This document shows positions 23,261 to 31,130 of a stretch of 40,996 bases of DNA, in pieces; position 1 is the stretch's first letter; the number at the start of each line of letters is the position of its first letter. A program made the translations under genes and the position numbers. The notes under the pieces were generated by a model. That model made no database searches. It was not told where the DNA came from and saw only the letters and a list, made by a program, of their open reading frames with translations. Source of the DNA: Methanolacinia paynteri (GTDB taxonomy: Archaea > Halobacteriota > Methanomicrobia > Methanomicrobiales > Methanomicrobiaceae); the NCBI RefSeq assembly GCF_000784355.1, contig NZ_KN360929.1, positions 38,299 to 79,294 on the forward strand, given 5' to 3'.

Positions 23261-23845
23261 TCATTTTTTCATCATTCTTTCAATTGAGGTTTTCCATATA
23301 ATCTTTGCCTCCTCCCGTTCAAGGCCCACAACAGAAGCCATCTTTATACCAAGAGTAAGAGACTGAATGGTCCCCGCAGCAAGGACAGGATCGACATCCC
23401 CGGAGATCAGACCATTATTTTTCTGCTCTTCAATAATTTTTACAATCATTTCCCGCATCGATCTGTAATTATCTTTCATTACAGCATTCATCTGTTCGTC
23501 GCGAACAGCCCGGGCAAACATCTCGATTATACTCTTTGTACCGAATCCATCGGCAGGATAAATGAAATTGTCAAAAATCGCAGAGAAGACATCCTCAAAA
23601 TTCTCTTCATTGAAAGCATTGTTCAGGCCGTCGGAGATGCTTCTGCGAAGTGTCCTGTGTGCCTGTGCAACGAGGTCCTCACGATTTTTGAAATAAAGAT
23701 ATAAAGTCGCCCTTGAGATCCCAAGCTGTTTTGCAACATCTTCCATTCGGATATTTGCAAGACCGTCTTTATCGCTCAGTCCGATTGCCGCACGGACAAT
23801 CTTTTTCCTGACTTCTTCTTTATATTCAGGCATCACTTTGGGCAT
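23261..23845 (-). CDS. TetR-family transcription regulator
   Basis: 194 aa. The N-terminal HTH is clear: KIVRAAIGLSDKDGLANIRM, EDVAKQLGISRATLYLYFKN (recognition helix with the Y-Y-F signature). The C-terminal ~140 residues form the helical ligand/dimer domain (YAD-rich, no recognised ligand). It is divergent from a small protein/RND-transporter operon, with three operator palindromes in the 93-nt gap, the classical arrangement for an autoregulated repressor of an efflux pump. The neighbouring acyl-CoA synthetase makes a fatty acid or amphiphile ligand conceivable. Confidence 0.92.
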   Translation of the reverse strand: MPKVMPEYKEEVRKKIVRAAIGLSDKDGLANIRMEDVAKQLGISRATLYLYFKNREDLVAQAHRTLRRSISDGLNNAFNEENFEDVFSAIFDNFIYPADGFGTKSIIEMFARAVRDEQMNAVMKDNYRSMREMIVKIIEEQKNNGLISGDVDPVLAAGTIQSLTLGIKMASVVGLEREEAKIIWKTSIERMMKK

Positions 23846-23885
23846 GATTACTCGAACCTAACTTTGTCTGGAAATTATAAAAAAC

Positions 23886-23953
23886 CGACACACGCGTCAG
23901 TATAATTTATTTACAATCGTGACATACACGTCAGTATAATGACGCATGCGTTA
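23886..23953. promoter_or_regulatory. Three TGAC-N6-GTCA operators for the TetR regulator
   Basis: CGACACACGCGTCA (23886-23899), TGACATACACGTCA (23920-23933) and TGACGCATGCGTTA (23940-23953) fit one 14-bp palindrome, YGAC-RYAYRC-GTYA. They are spaced 34 and 20 bp apart. TATAAT boxes directly follow sites 1 and 2 (CGTCAGTATAAT occurs twice), and site 3 covers the start codon at 23939. TTTTTTATAA near 23876 serves the TetR gene. Confidence 0.7.
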
Positions 23954-24184
23954 TCTTCCCGAGATTCGGGCCTTGCAGGCACTTTAAATATTCAAAATTC
24001 GTCATTAGACCGTATAGTGGAAGACTACTGCGGCATTACGATAAACGAACTGGCTGGAAAGGACTTTTCGGATTATGAAACCGGGCTGTTATGGAGTGAG
24101 ATGAAGGCAGCCAAACCGACGACGCTTGAAAAGATGCTCGTGGAGATGCTTCATCTCGCCTATACAAGAGGAGAAGAGCTTTGA
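23939..24184 (+). CDS. Small acidic protein encoded ahead of the RND transporter
   Basis: 81 aa, soluble, predicted mostly helical (SLDRIVEDYCGITINELAGKDFSDYETGLLWSEMK...). No family is recognised. The TATA box at 23901-23910 lies about 30 nt upstream of the ATG, compatible with a leaderless message, although the third operator overlaps the start codon. Its stop overlaps the TTG start of the transporter by 4 nt (24181-24184), so the two are translationally coupled. It may be a regulatory or accessory subunit of the pump. Confidence 0.65.
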   Translation: MTHALSSRDSGLAGTLNIQNSSLDRIVEDYCGITINELAGKDFSDYETGLLWSEMKAAKPTTLEKMLVEMLHLAYTRGEEL

Positions 24185-26442
24185 AACCGGCCTTCGGGCT
24201 TCTGGCGGACGCAATCAACCGCCACCCCGGAATAATCGCGGGAATTCTCGTGGCGGTGATTCTGGTATCGCTCACCGGCCTCCAGAACCTGAACTTCAAA
24301 AGCACGGGATATGACACGTTCGTATGGGAGGATTCGCAGGACGGACGCAATATCGAAAACTACAACGAACTCTTCGGTTCCGAGACAATCATCCTTATTG
24401 TAAACGGAGATGACATCCTCTCAACCGAAAATCTCAGGTATATCGACACGCTCGTATCGGATCTTGAAAACGAAAATTCGGTGGAATCCATCAGCGGTAT
24501 AACCGGGATTTTAAAGGCATACAACAACGGCAGAATACCCTCTTCAAAAGCGGAAACTGATCGCATCCTTGAACAGATTCCGGAGGATTACAGGGAACTT
24601 TTCCTCCGGTCGCAGATGACAACGCTTCTCACCGTCACATATGAAGGGGACCTGACCGATAAAGAAGAGGCAAAGGCGCTGGACAATATAGAATCTGTTA
24701 TCGAAAATTCAGACCCGCCCACAGGAATTTCAGTGAAGATCTCCGGCGAACCGGCGTACAACAGGGACCTGCAATCCGAGATCCAGAAAGAGATGAAGAC
24801 CCTGATCGCCGCAACGCTTGCGCTGATGTTCTTCTCCATCGTGTTCCTCTTTTCATATGTAAGATACAGGATGCTGCCCGTTGCAATAATCGCAATCGGA
24901 ATCCTTGTCACTTTCGGGGTTATCGGCCTTTTGGATATGCCCATCAGCATGCCGGTAATCGGCTCGTTTCCCGTGATAATAGGACTCGGGATCGACTACG
25001 GCATTCAGTTCCACTCCCGGTTCAACGACGAGATAGAGGATAAAACCGTCAGGGAGGCGGTCTATGCAACACTAACCAAATCAGGACCGGTCCATCTCGT
25101 CGCGATGTGCACAACATGTCTCGGATTCCTGGCCCTGCTCTCTTCATCTATCCCGATGATTGCACAGTTCGGAACAGCCTGTACCATAGGGGTTATTGCA
25201 AGTTTTTTCACGGCACTGATCATAGTTCCCCTGACCTTCAGGATTACAGGCTACAAACCGAAGACCGCAAAAGAAACCGAAAGTGCATTTATGGAAAAAT
25301 ACAGCAGATCACTAGGGAAATTCGCCTGGAGGATTGCGGAAAATCCTGTCCCGGTCATTCTCATATTCCTCTCGGCAGCCGTGATCGGCATACAGCTTGA
25401 CGATAAGGTGCATACGAATATCGACACAAATACATTCGTGCCGCAGGACATGTCTGCAAAGATCGACCTCGACAATGTCAAGGAGATTGTCGGGGAGACC
25501 AGCACATTTACCGTAATGATCGAAGGGGATCGGCTCACCTCGCACGAGGTTCTAAGCTGGATCGATGAATTCGGGAGATACGCGGACAATACTCACGAGG
25601 AGATCACGGGAGTGGAAAGCCCTGCGACCCTCGTGAAGAAATACAACGACGGTGTGATACCGGAAACCGATTACGAAATAGATCTCTTATTGCAAAATAT
25701 TCCCGAAAATGAAAAAGCGGCTGTAATCGAAGGCGGAATGACTGCCGTGATCGAATTCGAGACGAGAGAACTCAGTGTTCCGGAGAAAAGCGATCTCGTC
25801 AGCCAGCTCAGGACGGACATCAGGTGGCTGGACCCGCCCGCGGGAATTTCTGCCTACCCAACGGGAATGTCTCAGATTTCCGGGGATCTCGTCGACGAAC
25901 TCGGGATCACGAAGAACCAGATGACCACGCTGGGATTCATGATGATCCTCATCTTCCTCGTTCTTGTATACAGGAGATTTTCCTCTCTCCTGCCGGTGAT
26001 CCCTGTGGCGATGATCCTCGGCTGGAACACGCTCGTTATGTATATCATGAACATCGAGTATACGCCGCTGACGGCCTGCCTCGGATCAATGACCGTCGGG
26101 CTTGCGATAGATTATACGATACTTATTATGGAAAGATTCGAAGAAGAGATGGAGAAAGGCGAGGAATTCTTCGCGGCCATCGAAACCGGGGTCAGGAAGA
26201 TGGGATCTGCGATCACGATCTCCGGTGCGACCACCCTCCTTGGCTTTTCGACCCTGATCCTTTCGGACTTCAATATCATAAAGATGTTCGGGGAGACCAC
26301 GGTATTAACCATCTTCTTCTCGCTCGTCGGCGGAATAGTGCTGATGCCCGCGATAATTTCATTGCTTTACAGGAGATGCCGGGCTGCCGATAAATGGCTG
26401 TATGGAATATTTGGGAAAAAGAAAGTTTCATTGGGCAAATAA
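24181..26442 (+). CDS. RND-superfamily exporter (HAE3/MMPL type)
   Basis: 753 aa with a TTG start overlapping the previous stop, SD GGAG about 8 nt upstream. Two homologous halves each have one N-terminal helix (about 19-38; about 390-410), an extracellular domain of roughly 160 residues, and five further helices. The helix motifs GLGIDYGIQFHSRFNDE and GLAIDYTILIMERFEEE carry the Asp residues expected for proton coupling. The family is largely archaeal (hydrophobe/amphiphile efflux-3) and is thought to export amphiphiles or lipids. Regulation by the divergent TetR is likely from the operators. Confidence 0.9.
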   Translation: MKPAFGLLADAINRHPGIIAGILVAVILVSLTGLQNLNFKSTGYDTFVWEDSQDGRNIENYNELFGSETIILIVNGDDILSTENLRYIDTLVSDLENENSVESISGITGILKAYNNGRIPSSKAETDRILEQIPEDYRELFLRSQMTTLLTVTYEGDLTDKEEAKALDNIESVIENSDPPTGISVKISGEPAYNRDLQSEIQKEMKTLIAATLALMFFSIVFLFSYVRYRMLPVAIIAIGILVTFGVIGLLDMPISMPVIGSFPVIIGLGIDYGIQFHSRFNDEIEDKTVREAVYATLTKSGPVHLVAMCTTCLGFLALLSSSIPMIAQFGTACTIGVIASFFTALIIVPLTFRITGYKPKTAKETESAFMEKYSRSLGKFAWRIAENPVPVILIFLSAAVIGIQLDDKVHTNIDTNTFVPQDMSAKIDLDNVKEIVGETSTFTVMIEGDRLTSHEVLSWIDEFGRYADNTHEEITGVESPATLVKKYNDGVIPETDYEIDLLLQNIPENEKAAVIEGGMTAVIEFETRELSVPEKSDLVSQLRTDIRWLDPPAGISAYPTGMSQISGDLVDELGITKNQMTTLGFMMILIFLVLVYRRFSSLLPVIPVAMILGWNTLVMYIMNIEYTPLTACLGSMTVGLAIDYTILIMERFEEEMEKGEEFFAAIETGVRKMGSAITISGATTLLGFSTLILSDFNIIKMFGETTVLTIFFSLVGGIVLMPAIISLLYRRCRAADKWLYGIFGKKKVSLGK

Positions 26443-26481
26443 TTTCAGGATAGCACAGATCTTATTCTGGCAACCCCGGCA

Positions 26482-26694
26482 CCGGCGGCCAGGCCGCCGG
26501 ACGGCCCCTGCCCAGGGGCCTTGCCTTAGGATAATCTTCTCACGGCACGCCCAGGGGACCGGCAAGGGTCCCCCGGGCTGTTGAATTTGGTTTTCTTTGA
26601 TTCTACTCAATGAACTCACCGCGTCTCTCCGCTCAGGGGATACTCGTCTATCCTCTGGGCGGTTTCGCAAAAGAGAGGCCCCGGGGTCGGGGCC
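26482..26694. repeat. Cluster of GC-rich intergenic hairpins
   Basis: The 320-nt gap between convergent genes carries CCGGCGGCC-A-GGCCGCCGG (26482-26500), GGCCCCTG-CC-CAGGGGCC (26503-26520), GGGGACC/GGTCCCC (about 26550-26575), CCGCTCAGGGGAT/ATCCTCTGGGCGG with two G-U pairs (26629-26662) and GGCCCC/GGGGCC (26677-26694). No gene is supported; the short ORFs here are by-products of the GC-rich palindromes. The hairpins may stop transcription from both sides or be REP-like elements. Confidence 0.65.
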
Positions 26695-26763
26695 GGTCCG
26701 CGGCGAGGGGTTGTCAAAAGTTGTGAACTTTTATTACACCCACACAGATAAAAGACGGGAAGA

Positions 26764-27435
26764 TCACACCGCCTTATAATCGTCCGTATCTATCTCCTCC
26801 CCCGGTTCCATCACAACGACCTTCATCGGGGTTACTTCCTCGATCGACCGCTTGAACTCACCCGCGTCCTGCTCGATCAGCGGCGACGTATTGTAGTGCA
26901 TCGGGATTACGAGCGGTGCACCGATGAATCCCGCAGCCATCATTGCCTCGGAAGGTCCCATTGTGAACCGTCCTCCTATCGGGAGCATAGCGACATCCGG
27001 GTGATACAGATCCCTGATGAGCTTCATATCCGAAAAAAGACCGGTATCTCCGGCATGATAAACCGTCACCCCGTCCATCCTGATTACGAATCCCGACGCA
27101 GGCCCCCCGTAAAACCCTTCTCCTTTAACCTCCAGCCAGGACGAATGAAGCGCCGGAGTCATCGTAAAAGAAACGCCGTCCCTCACGATCGTCCCGCCGA
27201 TATTCAGCGGTTCCGTATCAAAACCCTCGGAAGACAGGTACTTCGCGATCTCGTTCGGGCATACAACCGGCTTTTTGAACTTCATCGCATCCCCGAAATG
27301 ATCCCCGTGCCCGTGCGTCACCGCGACGATATCCGGAGTGCAGCCGAAATCCCCGTGGGGCATATAAGGGTCGATAATAATCTTCTTCGAGCCTTCAAGA
27401 CAAAAACATGAATGGCCGAGCCATTTGATCCTCAT
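26764..27435 (-). CDS. Metallo-beta-lactamase-fold hydrolase (UPF0173)
   Basis: 223 aa, the usual size for UPF0173 (YtkL-like). The metal ligands THGHGDHFGD, His in PALHSSWLE, AGDTGLFSD and the C-terminal MHYNTSPLI are all present. These are cytosolic binuclear-zinc hydrolases with no agreed physiological substrate. The ATG follows GTGATCC closely. The gene lies 30 nt downstream of the metallophosphoesterase gene on the same strand and may be co-transcribed. Confidence 0.9.
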   Translation of the reverse strand: MRIKWLGHSCFCLEGSKKIIIDPYMPHGDFGCTPDIVAVTHGHGDHFGDAMKFKKPVVCPNEIAKYLSSEGFDTEPLNIGGTIVRDGVSFTMTPALHSSWLEVKGEGFYGGPASGFVIRMDGVTVYHAGDTGLFSDMKLIRDLYHPDVAMLPIGGRFTMGPSEAMMAAGFIGAPLVIPMHYNTSPLIEQDAGEFKRSIEEVTPMKVVVMEPGEEIDTDDYKAV

Positions 27436-27465
27436 GGATCACAATTCTATCTGAAAAATAATAAT

Positions 27466-28407
27466 TCAAATGGTTTCGGAAAAGCCGCCCAACATTTCTG
27501 CGGTCTCTTCCGAAGGATTGATTATAACGATCTCCGGGGTGCACTGGAACCTTAATTCAATTCCGTAGAAGGGCGACGAACCGAGGCCTCTCGTGATATA
27601 TGCAGGAACGCCGTCGCCCACGTAACCGCTGAGTTCGACGATCCCGTTCTCGTTTAACGCCTGGACAAACGCCGGAGTGAACTGGCCGCCATGAGTATGA
27701 CCGGAAAGGATGAGATCCGCATCAGGCCAGTCCGCCCTGCACTCGGGCTCATGAATCAGATATATCGTAAAGGCGTCGGTATCCGGGATGTCCGGCGGAT
27801 CTGCAAGCCCTGCCCATCCGTCGTCGAGTCCGACCAGCAGAAGCTCCGTTCCGTTGATATCGAGAGTCACGTATTCGTTCCTCAATACATTGACACCCAC
27901 ATCTTCCAGCTTCTGCTCCAGTGCATCGCCGAATTCTATATTGGTATTCTCGTCGGTCAGCATGCTCATGTCATAGCCTTCGACCGAAGTATTGGCATCC
28001 TGCGCCACCTCGAGCATCTTTATCTGGCCGTTTACCCCGTGTATCCCCGACTCGTAATCGTGGTTGCCCATGACAGCATAAACCGGGGCATCGATCCCCG
28101 CCCAGACATCCTGCAGCGAGAAGTCCGTCTCCTCTCCGTTCACGAAATCGCCGCCGATCAGGACCACCGACGGATTCAGGCTGTTGATCGTATCGATCGA
28201 TTCGCGGATGAAATCTATATTTCCGTCCTGGAGATGGGGATCGGAGATGTATACTATCCCTTCCGGTGCGCCGTCGATATAGAGAGCGGTTATACTGACA
28301 TTCTCCGCCTCCCATGACATGTACCCGAAGGACCCCGGGACCAATGCAAGCAGAATGACGAATACAAAATACCGTTCATAATCAATTTTCTTCAGGCGGC
28401 GGATCAT
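27466..28407 (-). CDS. Membrane-anchored calcineurin-like metallophosphoesterase
   Basis: 313 aa. An N-terminal hydrophobic anchor (about 13-30) is followed by the phosphoesterase core: DPH (ISDPHLQ), GGDFVNGE, GNHDYESG, a His in IHEPEC and GHTHGGQFTPA. These motifs match the YkuE-like membrane phosphodiesterases, which act on lipid-linked or nucleotide substrates outside or at the membrane. The C-terminal region (about 270-313) is a short beta extension. The substrate is not known. Confidence 0.9.
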   Translation of the reverse strand: MIRRLKKIDYERYFVFVILLALVPGSFGYMSWEAENVSITALYIDGAPEGIVYISDPHLQDGNIDFIRESIDTINSLNPSVVLIGGDFVNGEETDFSLQDVWAGIDAPVYAVMGNHDYESGIHGVNGQIKMLEVAQDANTSVEGYDMSMLTDENTNIEFGDALEQKLEDVGVNVLRNEYVTLDINGTELLLVGLDDGWAGLADPPDIPDTDAFTIYLIHEPECRADWPDADLILSGHTHGGQFTPAFVQALNENGIVELSGYVGDGVPAYITRGLGSSPFYGIELRFQCTPEIVIINPSEETAEMLGGFSETI

Positions 28408-28548
28408 AAGTTACTCTAAAAATTTATCTTCGGAATATAAATGATACAGTTTTGCGGCAGAATATTTTTATACTTTACGGCAACACGCGCAGCAGGAATT
28501 TGGCTTAGAAAAAAGAGACTGAACAACTGAAAACGAAGCCGTAAAAAA

Positions 28549-29184
28549 TTATGAGAGGTCGGCCAGTTCGGCCTCAGTTGCATCCAGGGCCTCGGAAAGT
28601 CCGTCGTTCACAAGGCCGCCGGTCATCGATTCTGTCAGGTCGCGATCCTCCATGACATCTTTGATGCGCTCAAGGAACGGATCGAGGGTCGTATCTCTCT
28701 CCTGCTCTATTACATGACGGTACTCGCGGAGTGTCGACGGGCTTATTCCAAGCTCCTCGCTGATCTCCTTCATCGTCTTCTCCGACAGGAGCAGGCTCTC
28801 CATCACGTCCCTTTCGAAGGGCATCTTGAAGTCGAGTTCCCTGAAGAGCTTCAGTCTCACGCGGGCTCTTGCGACTGTCTTCGAGAGCTTCTCGTCCCCG
28901 AGTTCGCGGGCGATCTCGGTATCGTTCCTGCCCTCGTAGTATCCGCATACGAGACATGCAAGTTCGCGGGGCTTTAATTTCGTTTTGAAGTAGCCCTGGT
29001 CGAGGATCTCCCTCATAATTAAGGCGATCTCCCTCTCTATTGCATCCTTGTCACGCAGGGTACCGTGGATTTTTTTCATCGGCTCAACAATCTCGGTCTT
29101 CCCGGAAATATCCGTGAAAAGGTTTAAAAGCGCCTTTTTCCGGTCGGTAGAGTTTATTTTCTTTTTCCTCTTTGCAACTGCCAT
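28549..29184 (-). CDS. HTH protein resembling conditioned medium-induced protein 4 (Cmi4)
   Basis: 211 aa from the ATG at 29182-29184; the frame begins with a GTG at 29193, but GTGATC just before the ATG looks like an SD. A basic N-terminus (AVAKRKKK) is followed by helical segments and two HTH-like regions: NDTEIARELGDEKLSKTVARARVRLKL (about 90-120) and MKEISEELGISPSTLREYRHVI (about 138-160). The C-terminal ~40 residues are acidic. The pattern resembles haloarchaeal Cmi4, a DNA-binding-like protein of unclear role; this is from memory, not a search. Confidence 0.7.
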   Translation of the reverse strand: MAVAKRKKKINSTDRKKALLNLFTDISGKTEIVEPMKKIHGTLRDKDAIEREIALIMREILDQGYFKTKLKPRELACLVCGYYEGRNDTEIARELGDEKLSKTVARARVRLKLFRELDFKMPFERDVMESLLLSEKTMKEISEELGISPSTLREYRHVIEQERDTTLDPFLERIKDVMEDRDLTESMTGGLVNDGLSEALDATEAELADLS

Positions 29185-29409
29185 TAAGATCACACAAGGT
29201 TTCGAATATAAAGGTCTGTATAAGATAAAAGTTTTCTGTTACTTACACTCCCGGTTAATACATTTATTCAAAAAGATACATCCTGCTGACAAGGCATAAA
29301 CCTTTTGCATACAGCCCCGGCAGGGATGTCAATTTTTTCCAAATGACCCGCGAGAATTACCTTTTATAGCCTTCGGGTCGAATCATATGATATTTATTGT
29401 GTGATAATA

Positions 29410-31128
29410 ATGCCCGATATATATGACAAGATAATTGAACTCGCCAGGAGAAGGGGTTTCGTCTGGCCCACATCGGAATGTTACGGATCTGTCGCCGGGT
29501 TCATCGACTACGGCCCTCTCGGCGCCATGATGAAGAGAAAGATCGAGAATATCTGGAGATATTTTTACGTCATCCAGGACGGCTACTACGAGATCGAGTG
29601 CCCGACGATCGGAGAAGAGTCGATTTATCTTGCATCGGGCCACGTCAAGGGCTTTGCCGACAAGATGATCCAGTGCCCGCACTGCGGAGAATATCACAGG
29701 GCGGATCATGTCGCTGAAGACAACGGAATAGAGAATGCAGAGATCATGTCTCTTGAAGATCTCACGGCGGCACTTAAAGACCTGGAATGCCCCGCGTGCT
29801 CCGGGGCCTTCGACGGCGCGGAGGTATATTATTTCAACCTCATGTTCCAGACGACCATCGGACCGGGATCGCAGAGGAAAGGCTACCTCAGGCCCGAGAC
29901 CGCACAGGGAATCTTCACGGATTTCAACAGGCTTCTCAGGTTCTACCGCGACAAACTTCCCTTCGGAACCGTCCAGATAGGCAAATCATACAGGAACGAG
30001 ATCTCGCCGAGGCAGGGGATGATACGCCTCAGGGAGTTCACGCAGGCGGAGGCGGAGATCTTCATCCACCCGGACCACAAGGACCACCCGGCATTTTCGA
30101 GATACGCCGACCGGAGGGTTCCGCTCTTCAATATCGCCGACCAGGAGAACAAGGGATGCCCGAAGGAGATGTCGATGAAGGACGGGGTCGCCTCCGGCAT
30201 CATCGCAAACGAATATGTTGCATACTATATCGCCCAGACTCACGACTTCATGCTGACGTGCGGTATCTCGCCTGACAAGGTCCGGTTCAGGCAGCACCTC
30301 CCGGACGAGCGGGCCCACTATGCAACGGACTGCTGGGATGCCGAGATCTTTTCGGAAAGATTCGGATGGGTCGAGATGGTCGGGATCGCGGACAGGACAA
30401 ACTACGATCTCAACGCCCATGCAAAGCAGAGCGGCGATCCGTTCACTGTATTCATCCAGTACGAAGAACCGAAGAGGATCAGGGAGACGAAGGTCGTCGC
30501 GAACATGGGTGCGCTCGGACCGAAGTACAGGAACCGTGCGAAGGCTGTCGCAGATGCACTCGCAGTATCCTCACCTTCGGAGAACGGTGCGGAGATCGAG
30601 CTCGACGGCGAGAAGATCCTTGTCCCGCCGGAGTTCTACGAGGTCAAAGATGTAGAGACGGAGATCAACGGCGAATATGTCATGCCCCATGTAATTGAGC
30701 CGAGTTACGGTATCGACAGGATACTCTACGCGGTTCTCGAACATTCCTTCGAGGAGGAGATGGTCGACGGGGAAACGAGGAATGTCCTCAGGTTCCCGCC
30801 GAAGGTCGCACCGGTTCAGGTCGCGGTTCTCCCGCTGATGGCACGCGACGGACTCGACGATATCGCGAGAACTATCAGGTCAAAACTCCAGGAAGAAGAG
30901 ATCCTCACCGAGTACGACGATTCGGGAGCCATCGGAAGAAGATACAGGAGACAGGACGAGATCGGAACCCCGTTCGCAGTGACTGTCGATTACGATACTA
31001 AGGAAGACAATACTGTAACTGTCCGCGAACGCGACTCCATGATGCAGATCAGGTACGATATCGACAAGCTCCCCGCCCTTCTCTCCGACCTGATCAAGGG
31101 AAGAAAATCATTTGAAGAATATCTCTGA
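29410..31128 (+). CDS. glyS: Glycyl-tRNA synthetase (class II, archaeal/eukaryotic type)
   Basis: 572 aa from the ATG at 29410; an in-frame GTG lies at 29401. The core has GFVWPTSECYGSVAGFIDYGPLG, a zinc ribbon-like insert with CPHC (about 88-91) and CPAC (about 127-130), class II motif 2 YRNEISPRQGMIRLREFTQ (about 193) and motif 3 GIDRILYAVLEHSF (about 434). The C-terminal anticodon-binding domain ends the protein. It charges tRNA-Gly. TTTTATAG about 45 nt upstream is a likely TATA box. The hef gene follows after 2 nt, so the two form one operon. Confidence 0.96.
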   Translation: MPDIYDKIIELARRRGFVWPTSECYGSVAGFIDYGPLGAMMKRKIENIWRYFYVIQDGYYEIECPTIGEESIYLASGHVKGFADKMIQCPHCGEYHRADHVAEDNGIENAEIMSLEDLTAALKDLECPACSGAFDGAEVYYFNLMFQTTIGPGSQRKGYLRPETAQGIFTDFNRLLRFYRDKLPFGTVQIGKSYRNEISPRQGMIRLREFTQAEAEIFIHPDHKDHPAFSRYADRRVPLFNIADQENKGCPKEMSMKDGVASGIIANEYVAYYIAQTHDFMLTCGISPDKVRFRQHLPDERAHYATDCWDAEIFSERFGWVEMVGIADRTNYDLNAHAKQSGDPFTVFIQYEEPKRIRETKVVANMGALGPKYRNRAKAVADALAVSSPSENGAEIELDGEKILVPPEFYEVKDVETEINGEYVMPHVIEPSYGIDRILYAVLEHSFEEEMVDGETRNVLRFPPKVAPVQVAVLPLMARDGLDDIARTIRSKLQEEEILTEYDDSGAIGRRYRRQDEIGTPFAVTVDYDTKEDNTVTVRERDSMMQIRYDIDKLPALLSDLIKGRKSFEEYL

Positions 31129-31130
31129 AC

